NCBI GenBank assembly: GCA_019843655.1
Contig: JACDQD010000002.1
Coordinates: 11,482,393-11,546,392 of the forward strand
Length of the DNA: 64,000 nucleotides
Direction: 5' to 3'
DNA from: Lethocerus indicus
Taxonomy: Eukaryota; Arthropoda; Insecta; Hemiptera; Belostomatidae
Shown here: one piece after another, positions 37,344 to 47,931 of the stretch
How the letters are laid out: each line of letters begins with the position of its first letter
How positions within the stretch are numbered: the stretch's first letter is position 1
Position numbers and translations under genes: made by a program
Notes under the pieces: generated by a model
Databases searched by the model: none
Seen by the model: only the letters and a program-made list of their open reading frames with translations
Told to the model about the DNA's origin: nothing

Positions 37344-37377
37344 GAATATTCTGGATGACTGGAAGAATATTCTGGAT
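37344..37377 (+). promoter_or_regulatory. Tandem heat-shock-element-like triplets
   Basis: AAGAATATTCTGGAT occurs at 37342-37356 and 37363-37377, a 21-bp period. Each reads GAAtaTTCtgGAT, the HSF pattern of alternating GAA/TTC units with one mismatch in the third unit. Confidence 0.3.
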
Positions 37378-40300
37378 TTCAGTATTCGCGCGGAATGTGT
37401 CTCCAGTCCGGGTTTGTTGATGTAGCACGGCCTAAAATTCTGAAAGTAGGGAAAATTTTTGTGATCCCTATTTTGTGCTGTTTTAAAAAATGTGCAATAA
37501 TAATTTTCGATTGCCCGGTTTTTGATTTGAGGGAAAGTAAAGTAATTACCGTCAGTTCGGTAATTATAAATTATCATCGTCCCTTCAACGTCGCAGTTTT
37601 GCTACACCTGCACTAAATAACCTGTAGACAAACTTGTGTTGGACCACAATCTCTGAAGATTTTGAAATTTCTCGTCAATTACGTCCCTGTACTATACAAT
37701 ATATGTCCCTATAATATAGAGAGCGTCGGCCCTATAATTACACTTTAGGAAGTAGTCCCGGAACAAAGTGGCTAATATAAATCTCCTGAGTATAAGGATG
37801 TTAGGGAGCTCCGGTATTTTGATCGATTAAAATTTTCAATCGAAGGAAAGTTCAAAATTGTAAATTTAAACTGATTAAGAGAGCGGCGCTGCCTAATTGT
37901 GTTATTGCGCACAGGGGCGGTAACACCATGTGTTTGGTAACACAATTATGAAACGTGATTTTATTTGACAGTGTTGATTTTATTTATATACAAAAAAAGG
38001 TGTATTGACGTTATAAATTGGATCTGTGTTCCACTTGGGTTTACCAACACTTATCTCGGCGAGTAATAACCGTATTTTTCCCACTCACATAAATCATTTT
38101 TTTGTTACGTGCTCAGCAAGGCTATTACTACTTCTTAAGGCTTTTAAAACGAAGGCAATTAACGGGTTTATTTGAAAGTGGAAAGCTTTTAATTGCGAGG
38201 AAGGGGAATTTCTGCGGATGCCCAGCTACTTCTGGCGTTACATAAAAATGAAAATATGACCATTGTTTTACTACTCCAGTTCTAATCGGGTTGAACCACA
38301 TCCATGTATACATAACTTCTGTAAGCACATAATGCCACCGTGATAATATTATCTTTAGATAATAATAATTCTTCGTTTTATTATAACCTTTTTTACTACC
38401 GATGATAGCGGGACCTAGTATACTGAGCTGAACTTATTCTGTACGGAACTAATGTAATTGTAAGTCGAGTTATTAACTGCCAAGAAATCTCTGTTTAATT
38501 GAATTCATAAAAGGAGACAATTAATTATTTTCGAAAATAGTGGAACATCATTTCACGGACGACACTCGCAAATTGCGGTCGGCATTTGACCGAGTCCTCA
38601 GTTGTCGACAACGGACCGTAAGAAAGGGATGAAAGGGAATAAAGTAGAGTGATTTATAAAAATGTACACAGCGGCGTCGGTTGGAGCCAAATGGTGACGT
38701 ACGGCGGCCATTAAACGTTATCGGTGTCCAGTCTGTTCTACCAGCTGCATCATTTTCTTTCCTCTTCGATATTTATATTCCTTTGTTGGCTCTTTTTTAT
38801 AAATTTGTTGGTATTCTTATTTTAGCGTGTTTCACTTTTTAAAAAATGAAATTCTGGATTTTGTTGCGGCAAAATACATTTGGCGCGTTATTCCTGTCAT
38901 GTGTACGATGAAAATAGTTTCCTGGCTTTTAATAATTGATTTTGAACCTACAAATGTAGGTTTATTCATATTCCGAATTCATGTTTGATAACTCTTCGGT
39001 TAATTTGCATTATATACATTTTTTACACATTATTAAGGATAAAGGAAATTTTCAAGCGCTACATCTAGGGATATCTTGCCTCCTGAAAGCTGTTTTCATT
39101 CTTCCGTTCGACTGGAACAGGGGTTTTCGATTTCACAAGGTGTCGAATTTCAGCTGGAAATTGCTGATTGAATTTCCGACTGTAACTTGACGCGCCCTTT
39201 TATAGATCAGTAAGGTACCTTTAAGAAACCTATAACAGGCTTCATTATTTATATCAGTTACTTAAGATCTGCGATTAGTTTTTTACGGTTTTCGGATCGT
39301 TTTCGGATTTATCCGTAATATTTGACGCCGATATTGAAAGGTTCCGAAATTCGTGAGCTGTGAACGGGTTTCAATTAAAAGCCGATTTGTTCGACTCATA
39401 TTTTAATGTAATTTATAACATATTTTAATTTATTCATTTAAGCGAACATACCCTATCTAGTGTGTATTTTAAATTAGTTAATTCTGCGTGCTAAATTGCA
39501 CGCGTCCTTAATTAATGCACATATGCACATGTTTAATATAGTCAAAAGGGTTTAACACACAAGTGTAATACACTGTCCAACATGTAGTTGCAGTATGAAA
39601 TGAATATTTTCATTGTCATGAATAATCCTCAGATGTGCTCCTGTCAGATTTTAATTATTTAATTTCAAGCCAGTTGAATTGAACTGCTAAACAATAGAAG
39701 TTAGCCGTTACTTGTGTACAGTACCTAAATTCTGTCGTACATCAAAAAGTAGCCCCTATGTTCATTTCGGATTGTACGAAACGGCCGATTGTTGTTGCGC
39801 CTGCAGGAGACATTGCTCTGATTGTGAAAATAATAAGAGGATACTCAACTGGGGTTGAACAAAACTTTGAACGCGTCGGAATTCCATTTTTTAAAATATT
39901 TCCAAAATGAATTTGCCGTATGAAATATTTGTTGTGAAGAGGGCCTCAGTTGGTGGAGTGCCCATTCAATTTATCATTTTTTAACCCGTCCCTATTCACT
40001 GCTCTTTCGGCGCCGCCTCCTCCCTCCAACGGTAACTTTATAATAAAATTCCTCTTCACTCATCGCCGCATGTTTTCTTCAAAATGGGCTCAAGCGGTAA
40101 AATATTGTAGAAGCGTTTAGTCATCCAATTTTTTCGGGGGTAGCAACATAGTATCGCCATCCTTCCCGTGGCAAGTCGGTAGGACTTATTGCTCGATTTT
40201 TCATAGTTTCTTCTATTCTTAAATGTTCACTCAGCATTAATAAATCTTGAACGTTGTAACCTGCTTTGTCTCACAAATGAGTCCGACCATTACTCTACTA

Positions 40301-41661
40301 TATTAGTACACTGAAATTTTCAAAACACTTTTAAGATTAGTTGAAACTGAAGTATTTATAACAAGCTAATTTTTTGTTGTGGTTTTTCCTAATGAGAAGG
40401 AAATTTGTTTTCTGTAATGTATTTTTATATGCGCCATAAGTTTATTAACGACAGAGGCAATGTTTATACTTTTTGATAGAGTGGATGAGATATGATTACT
40501 CTTAGCCTAGATATCGAATCATCGTAAAATTGATCTTCGTGATGCAATAAACCTTTAAATGCAAAAGATTCAAAAATCACTCTGATTTAATCCTTGTAAA
40601 TTTGATGACTAACTTTTATCACAGGACTCTTAAGTTGTGTTGGAGTATAGTTGAGTTGAGTAATCCTGTAAGACATGTAATTCATTTAGATTTTCATGTT
40701 TTCTTTTGGGAATTTTTAAGTTCGAATTCTTACGGTAGTTTAGAACTTATAAGATCGAAAAATGTCTGAGTTTTCTTTATGAAGCCCCCGTTTTGTTTCA
40801 AAGAAGCCTGCATTATGGAAGTATTTTAGGAATCTTAAAGTTTTTCTTAACTAGTAATAAATCTGTTAAGTAATATGCCTCATCGATGAAGATTTAGGGA
40901 AGTAGAAGTAGTTTTATGCCGAGGAAAATTCCAATCGAAGGGCTTATACATTTATAGTTTAATCTTTATAGCAATATTCAGTAAATTTCTTGAATTGAAA
41001 AAAGTTTATATCGTATTAATCTAAGCATCCGTATTTGGTTAGCGTATGTTTTCCATAAGTAATTGCGTTTACTTTGTTCTTAACAAGCTTACTAGCCTGA
41101 TGTCAAGGTTGTAATCCTTGAAAAATCGTAAAATCTTGATAAGTTCTGAACTGAATTGCAATAAAAGTCGACGCGAAGTGATTTCAAAACACTGAGAGCG
41201 AATATAATAAAATTTGAGGGAGATTGATATGACGGCCAATTCGTCATCAGTGCGCCACTTCCTGTAGTCCGATCGGAAACTCATCAAAACTCGATCAACG
41301 AGATTCCAGCCAGCACATATCTGTTAATATTGGATATAGTTACCTTCTAACACTTATTGAGAGTTCTCCAAACAATTACTGGTTTTATGAATATATGTGA
41401 ACACTCGGGGTTTAATTAGTACATATAGAAATAGAACCCGCGTTTTCAACAGTTCATTATTTTCTGTTTGGTTATAAACAGAATTCTTGCGTAGTGACTG
41501 TGGGACTTCGCTTGGTTCACAAAGGAAAAGGCTCTATTCATATCCTTTTTTCCCGATTTCTCGGTTAAATAAATTTAAAATTCTGAAAAGTTTTTCTACG
41601 TATATATAAAAGAAATTTTTTACCTGCGATTCTTTTTCAGTCTTGTACACTCCGTAATTGG

Positions 41662-41683
41662 TAATTACTTTATGAAGTAATTA
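41662..41683. repeat. 9-bp stem with 4-nt loop
   Basis: TAATTACTT, TATG, AAGTAATTA form a tight hairpin; the TAATTA arms are also homeodomain-type sites. Confidence 0.4.
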
Positions 41684-42603
41684 TTTATCGCAGAAGTAAA
41701 GTTCGCTGCACTTTTTCTATTACTTTTCAAGTAATACTACAACGGAAATCGGTTTCAACACTCTAACATTCTTTATGTTCTGATGTAATCGTTGTAATAT
41801 GAATTTTTCACATCGTTGTATCCTTCATATTTTGCATATCAATTGTTGCGTTGTCTTTGACCACGGACGGGATATGCATAAATCAATTTCTTTTATAAGA
41901 TAATTGTTGGGTACTCTAAAACCTTTATTAATTTTAATTATTACTGCGTTTTTATTTAAAATAATACGTATTTTGATATTTAGGGCTGCATTATAACAGC
42001 GTTTTACTGAAATAATGTTTATTCTGTTTGAGATATAATATAGGAATTGGATATAAATTATTTGGAACTGTACGTTCTCTTTGTGGAAAAGTGTAATGCG
42101 ATGGCAAAGTACGCTTTGCCCTACAATCTTTCGACCAAACTACAGATTTATTTAAAATGTTACATTTCGAATCTCTAATATTTATAGCTTTGATTTAGTT
42201 ATTAACTTAATCTAATAAACTTAAATATAATGTTGTTCCAAGAACTCTTAACGCGTTAATATTTAAGGAAGGGGAAAGGGGCGGCAAGGGAGGCAAATTT
42301 ATCGAATGGCCCCGGGTTAGGGCGGTGAAGGACTGCGGATTTAATCGCGTTTTCTCGCCTATAAAAATTCTAAATCCACCGCCTTACGTATTCAACCCTG
42401 TTTTATGTTCGGCTTCATTAGCCGGCCCCGGTTTCTGTACCCGTTCTCGTTAGGTTAATTTTGCAACAAAGCCCGCCTTCTCCAAGTTGCGACCAGTGCG
42501 GAGTTAAGCCCCACTCTGTTGTGTGGGCGGGGAGTAGGGGGGTTGGGGCGACAGTTGTTGCCGCAAGCGCCTAGGTCTGACGGCCGGCGTATTCACTATT
42601 TAG

Positions 42604-42693
42604 GAGGCCGTGTGCGCGGCCCTGACACACCTGCACATGCGGGCCGCCAACGCCACCGCCACCGCCACCAACCAGATATATTATCCCGGTTCA
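42604..42693 (+). CDS. Candidate 90-nt in-phase exon in a GC-rich pocket
   Basis: ATTCACTATTTAG (AG ending 42603) is followed by an open frame EAVCAALTHLHMRAANATAT, then ATNQIYYPGS, to a weak donor TTCA|GTAGTA. The length is 30 codons exactly. An in-frame TAG is formed by the acceptor itself, as expected if the frame is exonic. The start looks like an amphipathic helix; the ATAT run is encoded by three GCCACC repeats. The donor is poor and another frame is open across the same bases (42519-42800), so this is weak. Confidence 0.15.
42652..42669. repeat. (GCCACC)3 repeat
   Basis: Three perfect hexamers in the GC-rich pocket at 42480-42670; codes Ala-Thr in the candidate exon frame. Confidence 0.8.
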
Positions 42694-43061
42694 GTAGTAA
42701 TACCCTTTATATAAAGTCAAACACTATCTGGCCAGATGAAAAGCCATTTTCACCTGTCGCGTCCCGTCCCGAATGGGGTAAAATGGGGGTACGGTGTTAG
42801 ATCCTACGTTATTAAAAATCTGAAAATATCATCCCCATTTTTGTTTACGGTAACGTTTAATATCTCTACTGATAGTAGTCCATAGTAGTTATGTCCTGAA
42901 AACTATCGGTACAATGATAAAAAGTAATTCTTATCGCGTCCAATAACATTTATAAAATTACCCTAGAGGGAGTATAAAGCAACATTTTGAAAATTCCAAC
43001 AAGACCACGATTTGAATTATTATTATCTTACTTCCGGTGGCATCGCGTGGTACTGTGGGGA

Positions 43062-43115
43062 GGAACTGTAACAGCAGGTGTTGAACAACTATCTGTGCAA
43101 CAGTTCCGAAACGTC
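43062..43115 (+). other. Inverted repeat followed by GAAACGTC (possible Penelope/hammerhead remnant)
   Basis: GGAACTGT (43062-43069) and ACAGTTCC (43100-43107) are perfect inverted repeats and are followed directly by GAAACGTC. GAA-ACGU-C after a stem is the 3' half of a minimal hammerhead with palindromic stem III. The expected CUGANGA before the stem reads GGGAGGA, so the 5' half is decayed or was never there. No other part of an element is recognisable. Confidence 0.2.
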
Positions 43116-43610
43116 AGAAGTAGACCACACCCAGAGGGACTCCAGTTGGGAAGGGAATAAAGCGGAATAATCAATAATTACTCTCGAGTTGTCCTAAAGA
43201 TCGAATTTTTGGTACTTTCCGCCACACCGAATCGCCAAACTTTTCGAGCATTTTGAGGGTCATAGAAGTAGTAAACCGTTTGTCTGCAATAAAAAATATT
43301 AAGCTTTCTGCACTTCACCTTTTCGATGACGGCGATAGCCGCCTCTCTTAATTAATAATTGGTTATTTCAACAGGAGGCGGGACGAATTAACAGAATGTG
43401 GCTAGGTGGGCGTAGGGTACGCGTGTGATCAAACGTCCGGGGATGTGTCTTCCATTTATCGGAGGCTCATGTCGGGCGTGTAGCCAGCCCTAATCGTTTT
43501 ACAGGGCTCACCTATAATCCAATTTACCAATGTAGAGTCAGGTATCCCTACCGCATCATATTCTAGTCCCTTACATACACACGGCCCTACGCCGTTAGTT
43601 ACGGCCCGTT

Positions 43611-43664
43611 TAATAGAGGTTTAAGACAGCTCTATGCGAGCTCTGAAGAGTTAAACCTCTATTA
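43611..43664. repeat. 14-bp inverted repeat with nested hairpin
   Basis: TAATAGAGGTTTAA (43611-43624) and TTAAACCTCTATTA (43651-43664) are exact reverse complements. The 26-nt loop contains a further 5-bp stem, AGCTC TATGC GAGCT. The hairpin is too short for a typical microRNA precursor. Confidence 0.6.
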
Positions 43665-44095
43665 GCTATTACACATCGACGTCACTGCATTAAAATTACA
43701 CTTTAGTACATAATATATCACACAAAATTGGTTAGTTTCTGTTAGCCTATTATATTAATTATATTTTTCTATATTGTTTTAATATTTCGATTATTTTTTT
43801 TATAAATGACGAATTTTGTAGTTTCCCTCATTACGGTGATTGCCATAACTGTTAAGCGTTCAGTGTGTAGAATCAGGTATAGAGTCACGACAATTTTACA
43901 ATACTCTTTAGAGCTACCTACCTTCAAAAGACTTAATACTAATAGATTTTAGCTTCGATTAGCGATAAAGAAATAAGCACAAATCGAACCTATTTGATTT
44001 AATTGAAGGAATTTGTTCATTTCTGTACCCATGTAAGGTACAGTTAATTTTTCGGTACAAATTCTTACTCTTCTTACTTCTTGGAAAAAATTCCG

Positions 44096-44560
44096 ATGCT
44101 AGTAAACAAGTCCGAAAATCTGATGAGAAAGAGCTGTTTCAATTTAATTATTTTGGCCGGAGAAAAAATCCGGCATCCCCCACCCTATATTCCCTGGGAA
44201 AATTGTCAGAAGCTCGGCCGTTTTTCGATAATTGTGGATGACTGTCCGCCCATTTTCGGGAATAGTATTCACTTTTTGCGCTCCCACCAGACGGCTGAAT
44301 CGTGCCACAAATCAGAATTTGTCAGCGGAAAAAATGTCAGATTCTCGCTGTTATTTCCAATTTTCATCGCAATATTTTGCAGATTCAATGCCAAATACCA
44401 TTCATCAATCGTGCACAATGCGTCCTATACCGAGGGGAACGCCTTTTATCAAATATATATTTCATGTAGATCTTTTTACACTGCCAGTCTTCTAATAATG
44501 GGGTTTGTAATGTTGCGGCATTTTAAACTGCTGGCGCTGAGAATCTATTTTATAAGTTAG
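44096..44560 (+). CDS. Longest ATG-initiated open frame, unrecognised 154-aa product
   Basis: This is the longest open stretch in the window: stop-free from 44048 to the TAG at 44558-44560 (171 codons), with the first ATG at 44096. The product starts MLVNKSENLMRKSC and contains two hydrophobic stretches, around FSLLFPIFIAIFCRF and SFYTASLLIMGFVML. A tail rich in leucine and isoleucine follows. The ATG context (TTCCGATG) is poor. With the base composition here, a frame this long is only mildly unexpected in 128 kb of two-strand sequence. A second open frame (44232-44495) overlaps it. It could be an orphan gene, an exon, or chance. Confidence 0.2.
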   Translation: MLVNKSENLMRKSCFNLIILAGEKIRHPPPYIPWENCQKLGRFSIIVDDCPPIFGNSIHFLRSHQTAESCHKSEFVSGKNVRFSLLFPIFIAIFCRFNAKYHSSIVHNASYTEGNAFYQIYISCRSFYTASLLIMGFVMLRHFKLLALRIYFIS

Positions 44561-44822
44561 TGAGTTAGAGAAACTCTATAGTGCTTTCAGAATTGTCGGA
44601 ATCTTGATCTGAATATACAATGAAACATAAATCTTATTTTGTTCTTTATTATATTATTACACGTAATGATAACTCCTAAAAGTAGAATCAGTTTCATCAG
44701 TCAGTATTTCACGAATTGGTCCAATATCGTTAGTCCAATATTGGAGTCTGGGTTCAGGCGTTTCAAATATCAAACTCGCGGCAGTCAGCATACAAATATT
44801 TAGACCTGGAGTAAATAAATAA

Positions 44823-45119
44823 ATGTTTAACATCAATTTAGAAGTATCATTTGCCGTTCTTAATTACGGCCGGACTGGTACAGACATTCTCATTTTAAAT
44901 GGGCTAAAACTTGCACTGCGGGACCGATGCAAGCGTAGAAATGCACCGCCGGGAGATTACACCGCTATTATTGTACGCATTGCCAGTTTGGGAGTTTCCA
45001 TTCGGAAGTTTTGTCGGTTTTCCGAGTTTCCTCCAGGCACTGATCCCCGTATAATGTCCAGAATTGTACCAACTTTGTTGTACTGTTCACTTACCGAGGC
45101 TCAAGTAATGGGAGTATGA
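44823..45119 (+). CDS. Unrecognised 98-aa open frame
   Basis: ATG at 44823 has A at -3, directly preceded by in-frame stops (AATAAATAA). The product starts MFNINLEVSFAVLNYGRTG, has a basic middle (LALRDRCKRRN) and ends SLTEAQVMGV. There is no signal peptide, membrane segment or domain that I recognise. It lies 260 bases downstream of the 154-aa frame on the same strand. Base composition is GC-richer than the flanks. It could be an exon or a short gene; no splice or poly(A) signal decides between them. Confidence 0.18.
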   Translation: MFNINLEVSFAVLNYGRTGTDILILNGLKLALRDRCKRRNAPPGDYTAIIVRIASLGVSIRKFCRFSEFPPGTDPRIMSRIVPTLLYCSLTEAQVMGV

Positions 45120-45651
45120 ATCTCTAAAAACTGTAAAGAATGAAGATGGGGCTCATTTTGCGTTTCAGCCGGCGTTCGGTTCATAAATTTCGGTTTGGAA
45201 TTTTTGTGTGCTTATGGATACAAGTGCGGTTTACGTTTTAATTTCACTTCCGGTCAAATAATTAAGTCGATTGCATAATTGCTTTGGTGCCGGTATTAAT
45301 TTCCTTCCGGGTCACCATCATTAACAGTTTATGCAGTTATCTGTTAATAACAAATAGGGTCGATGGCAAGTTCTAAAGGGCTCGATTTTCTCTTTACCCA
45401 TATACGGTTAGCTTTACGAAATTGATGTGGAGTAAAGCTATCCCGTATCCGCCATCTAAATTTCAGCTTTTCTCGAAAACCTTTTCAATTTTTTCTTGGC
45501 CCTACTCGTCATAATTCATATTCCTGTCGGAAGTGGGTTGCCCTCGAACCTTTTTCCTGGTCATCGTCCCACGGCCCGCTTTCGGCCTCCCTTTTATCTT
45601 CCATTTTTACCTCCCATTTCCTCGTCACTTATATTTAAAAATTCCGCGCAG

Positions 45652-45882
45652 TTTCAGGACGGGATTTTTTCCGCCCGGCGCTACTTCTCAGAGAAAAACT
45701 CGTCCATTAGAGGGGTGCCCCCGCTCTTAATTAAAGTTCAAAATGGTGGGTTAACCAGTGAAAAAATTCTGCGGAACTTGATCATTTCTCTGGTTTTATG
45801 GCCGTATAAAAGGTGGCCGCAGTACCTTCTCTCGTACCTTCGACTATGTCTTTCACATATCAACATAAACTTAACATTATAA
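45652..45882 (+). CDS. Candidate C-terminal exon (76 codons)
   Basis: After a long pyrimidine-rich stretch (45590-45630) the acceptor-like TTCCGCGCAG ends at 45651. The frame then reads FQDGIFSARRYFSEKNSSI, through PPLLIKVQNGGLTSEKILRN, to a TAA at 45880-45882. The frame is also open upstream to 45496 or beyond, giving 128 codons with no ATG. It is protein-like but unrecognised, and the bases next to the AG are not a good pyrimidine tract. Confidence 0.12.
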   Translation, partial: FQDGIFSARRYFSEKNSSIRGVPPLLIKVQNGGLTSEKILRNLIISLVLWPYKRWPQYLLSYLRLCLSHININLTL

Positions 45883-47435
45883 GGGGGACCGTTATTCAGA
45901 TGTATTTGAACGACTTATGGTCATGTATAATAACGTATAATGGAAATATAACTTTCCGCAAGGACAAGTTTCACAGTGTAATAAAACAACGTACGGTGAA
46001 ATATATTTTTTTTTCTTGTTCATTGTTCCTTCCCATCTCGGAATTTCCTGAACCCCACGTAGAGATATTTATGAATTTTTATTCTAAATGCAGCAATTAC
46101 TTGCCAGCCGTTAGGTTACTAAAACCTCTACACAAACAAATTCCACTGGTGATTATTTTCTGAATATCATTAACTCGAGATTTCCATACTTTATTATATA
46201 TTTAATGTAATTTATAGTATTTTCATTTGAGTATTACGTTTTAAAATGAAATATTGTTTGCGTTATTAGCCTTCGTCTGTAAATTAAGTGATGCGACAGA
46301 TTGTGTTATATAAAAATGAGTAATATAAGGGATTTAATTTCCGAAATTAAATAATGATAAGACATCGGCCGTTAAAATTCGAACGTACAGAACACGAATA
46401 GCTTGAGGATTTGTAAATTGCAGCCCACTGATATTTCCGATTGTCATGTTTTTATTATATCATCATTATATCCGGTAATTTCATGACCGTTGCAGATTGA
46501 TGACTGAACAAGACAGCATTAATCAAGGATTGTCGGTATTGGTTGATTAGTGTAAATTGATCGAACAAATGTTGGGCTCTGTAACAATGGAATTTCTCAT
46601 TGGGCAAACGATATTGGCAACTTGTTTGTGTGCGGGCGAAGTCAACCCCTATTAGTGAGCGCTGGCGCCCTAGCCTTCCGCTCTAATATGCTTTCCTCTA
46701 GCATAGTTATATTAACTCGTATTACACGCAGTAAACCTCAAATTCAAATAGACGCCGGTCCTGTATTCAACTAGCTAGACCTGCACAACATGCCTCGACA
46801 ACTTCTTTGCAATGAGATTCACTTCTTGTAATATTATTATTGATTGTCCTCATTTTTATTGATTTTCAGAGTATGAATTTTACAGAAAATTTATCTTAAT
46901 CGGTCGTATTCCTTTGAATTTTTTTTTAAAACTATTTAAAAGGCATTTTTGTCACTCCAAGACTTTTAGGCGCCTATTTCCCCATTGTGTGTGTAGAGTT
47001 TGTGATCCATAATTCGATTCTCTGGTAGAGGATCAAAATTTTCTTCGTTCAATGGCGTTTTTTATCAACAGCAGTTTTCAACTAAATGTTACGTGGTCTT
47101 TTGCTAACTATAATTCTCGACCGTGCTAGGACCAGAACTGCCGGGAAAACGCCCGGAGGGCCATCTTTTATGCTAATATGTTTGAAATCGTTCGATTCTA
47201 GTTGGGAAAGTTTGCTAGGAAGGTATTCTATAAATAATATGCGAGGTCTATGAAGGAGTGGAGGCCCCCGATTGTATTTCTGCAGCAGTTATCTCCAGAG
47301 CGGGGGTTCAGCTTACCTCTTCCTCCTTTCCTTTTCCATATTTCCCGCCTCCTTCTCTCGCGCTCCAATGACTTACTAACTTTGTCCGATACCCCTTATT
47401 TTTTGCACCTCGCGAAAATTCAAATTCACACTTCG

Positions 47436-47446
47436 CCCCCCCCCCC
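47436..47446. repeat. Run of 11 C
   Basis: Homopolymer inside two overlapping opposite-strand open frames (47250-47604); frame there depends on its exact length. Confidence 0.85.
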
Positions 47447-47493
47447 ACCGCCTTCATATTTGGCGTGGGCCATTCTTCTTCTTTTAACTGGTG

Positions 47494-47533
47494 CAGTTCA
47501 AGAATTGAACTGAAGAAGAATTCGAAGAATTCT
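47494..47533. repeat. Two adjacent hairpins with GAA loops
   Basis: CAGTTCAA-GAA-TTGAACTG (47494-47512) and AGAATTC-GAA-GAATTCT (47517-47533) are perfect stems of 8 and 7 bp, each with loop GAA, four bases apart. Confidence 0.5.
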
Positions 47534-47716
47534 GCGACAGCTGTTGTAAAACGTAGTTCGGAATACCTGAAACACGAGAAAATAGGGTACAGTAATATTT
47601 GCATAAGATTGAGTTATACTTAAAATATTTATTTTAAAATATGTATGCATTTAAAATTTTATATATTTTATAGGCCAAGAATGATTAAGAATAGAGAACT
47701 TTTCAAAGTATCTCAC

Positions 47717-47931
47717 CTTGTGTGTCTATTTCTAAAGTGATAAAATTGATATCGTAACGAACTTTTATTAAATTACGGGGCCTGTACTTTCGCAATATCG
47801 ATTTTACGACAATCACAGGGCGACGTGTACAGTCAATTTTTGGCCCTGGAACATTGAATCTGGAACTTAATATATCTCTACCAACTTGTTCGTAAATCGC
47901 GGAAAGTTGTAACCGAAACAAAGGGCCCAGA
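47717..47931 (-). CDS. Candidate internal coding exon (215 nt)
   Basis: On the minus strand a T-rich acceptor (TTCATTTTATCGATTTCAAG, AG ending at 47932) and the donor ACACAAG|GTGAGAT (after 47717) enclose an open frame. It reads LQLSAIYEQVGRDILSSRF, then VPGPKIDCTRRPVIVVKSIL and RKYRPRNLIKVRYDINFITL. The open frame itself is longer, about 100 codons, from 48006. Residue composition is balanced and protein-like, with many charged residues. I recognise no domain. An overlapping frame (47867-48064) is also open, so chance is a real alternative. No adjoining exon was found. Confidence 0.22.

Larger units (their letters stand above)
34654..42603. other. Non-coding stretch
   Basis: AT-rich with the small tandem repeats and regulatory-like motifs listed; no frame above about 80 codons and no mobile element recognised. 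Confidence 0.5.
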
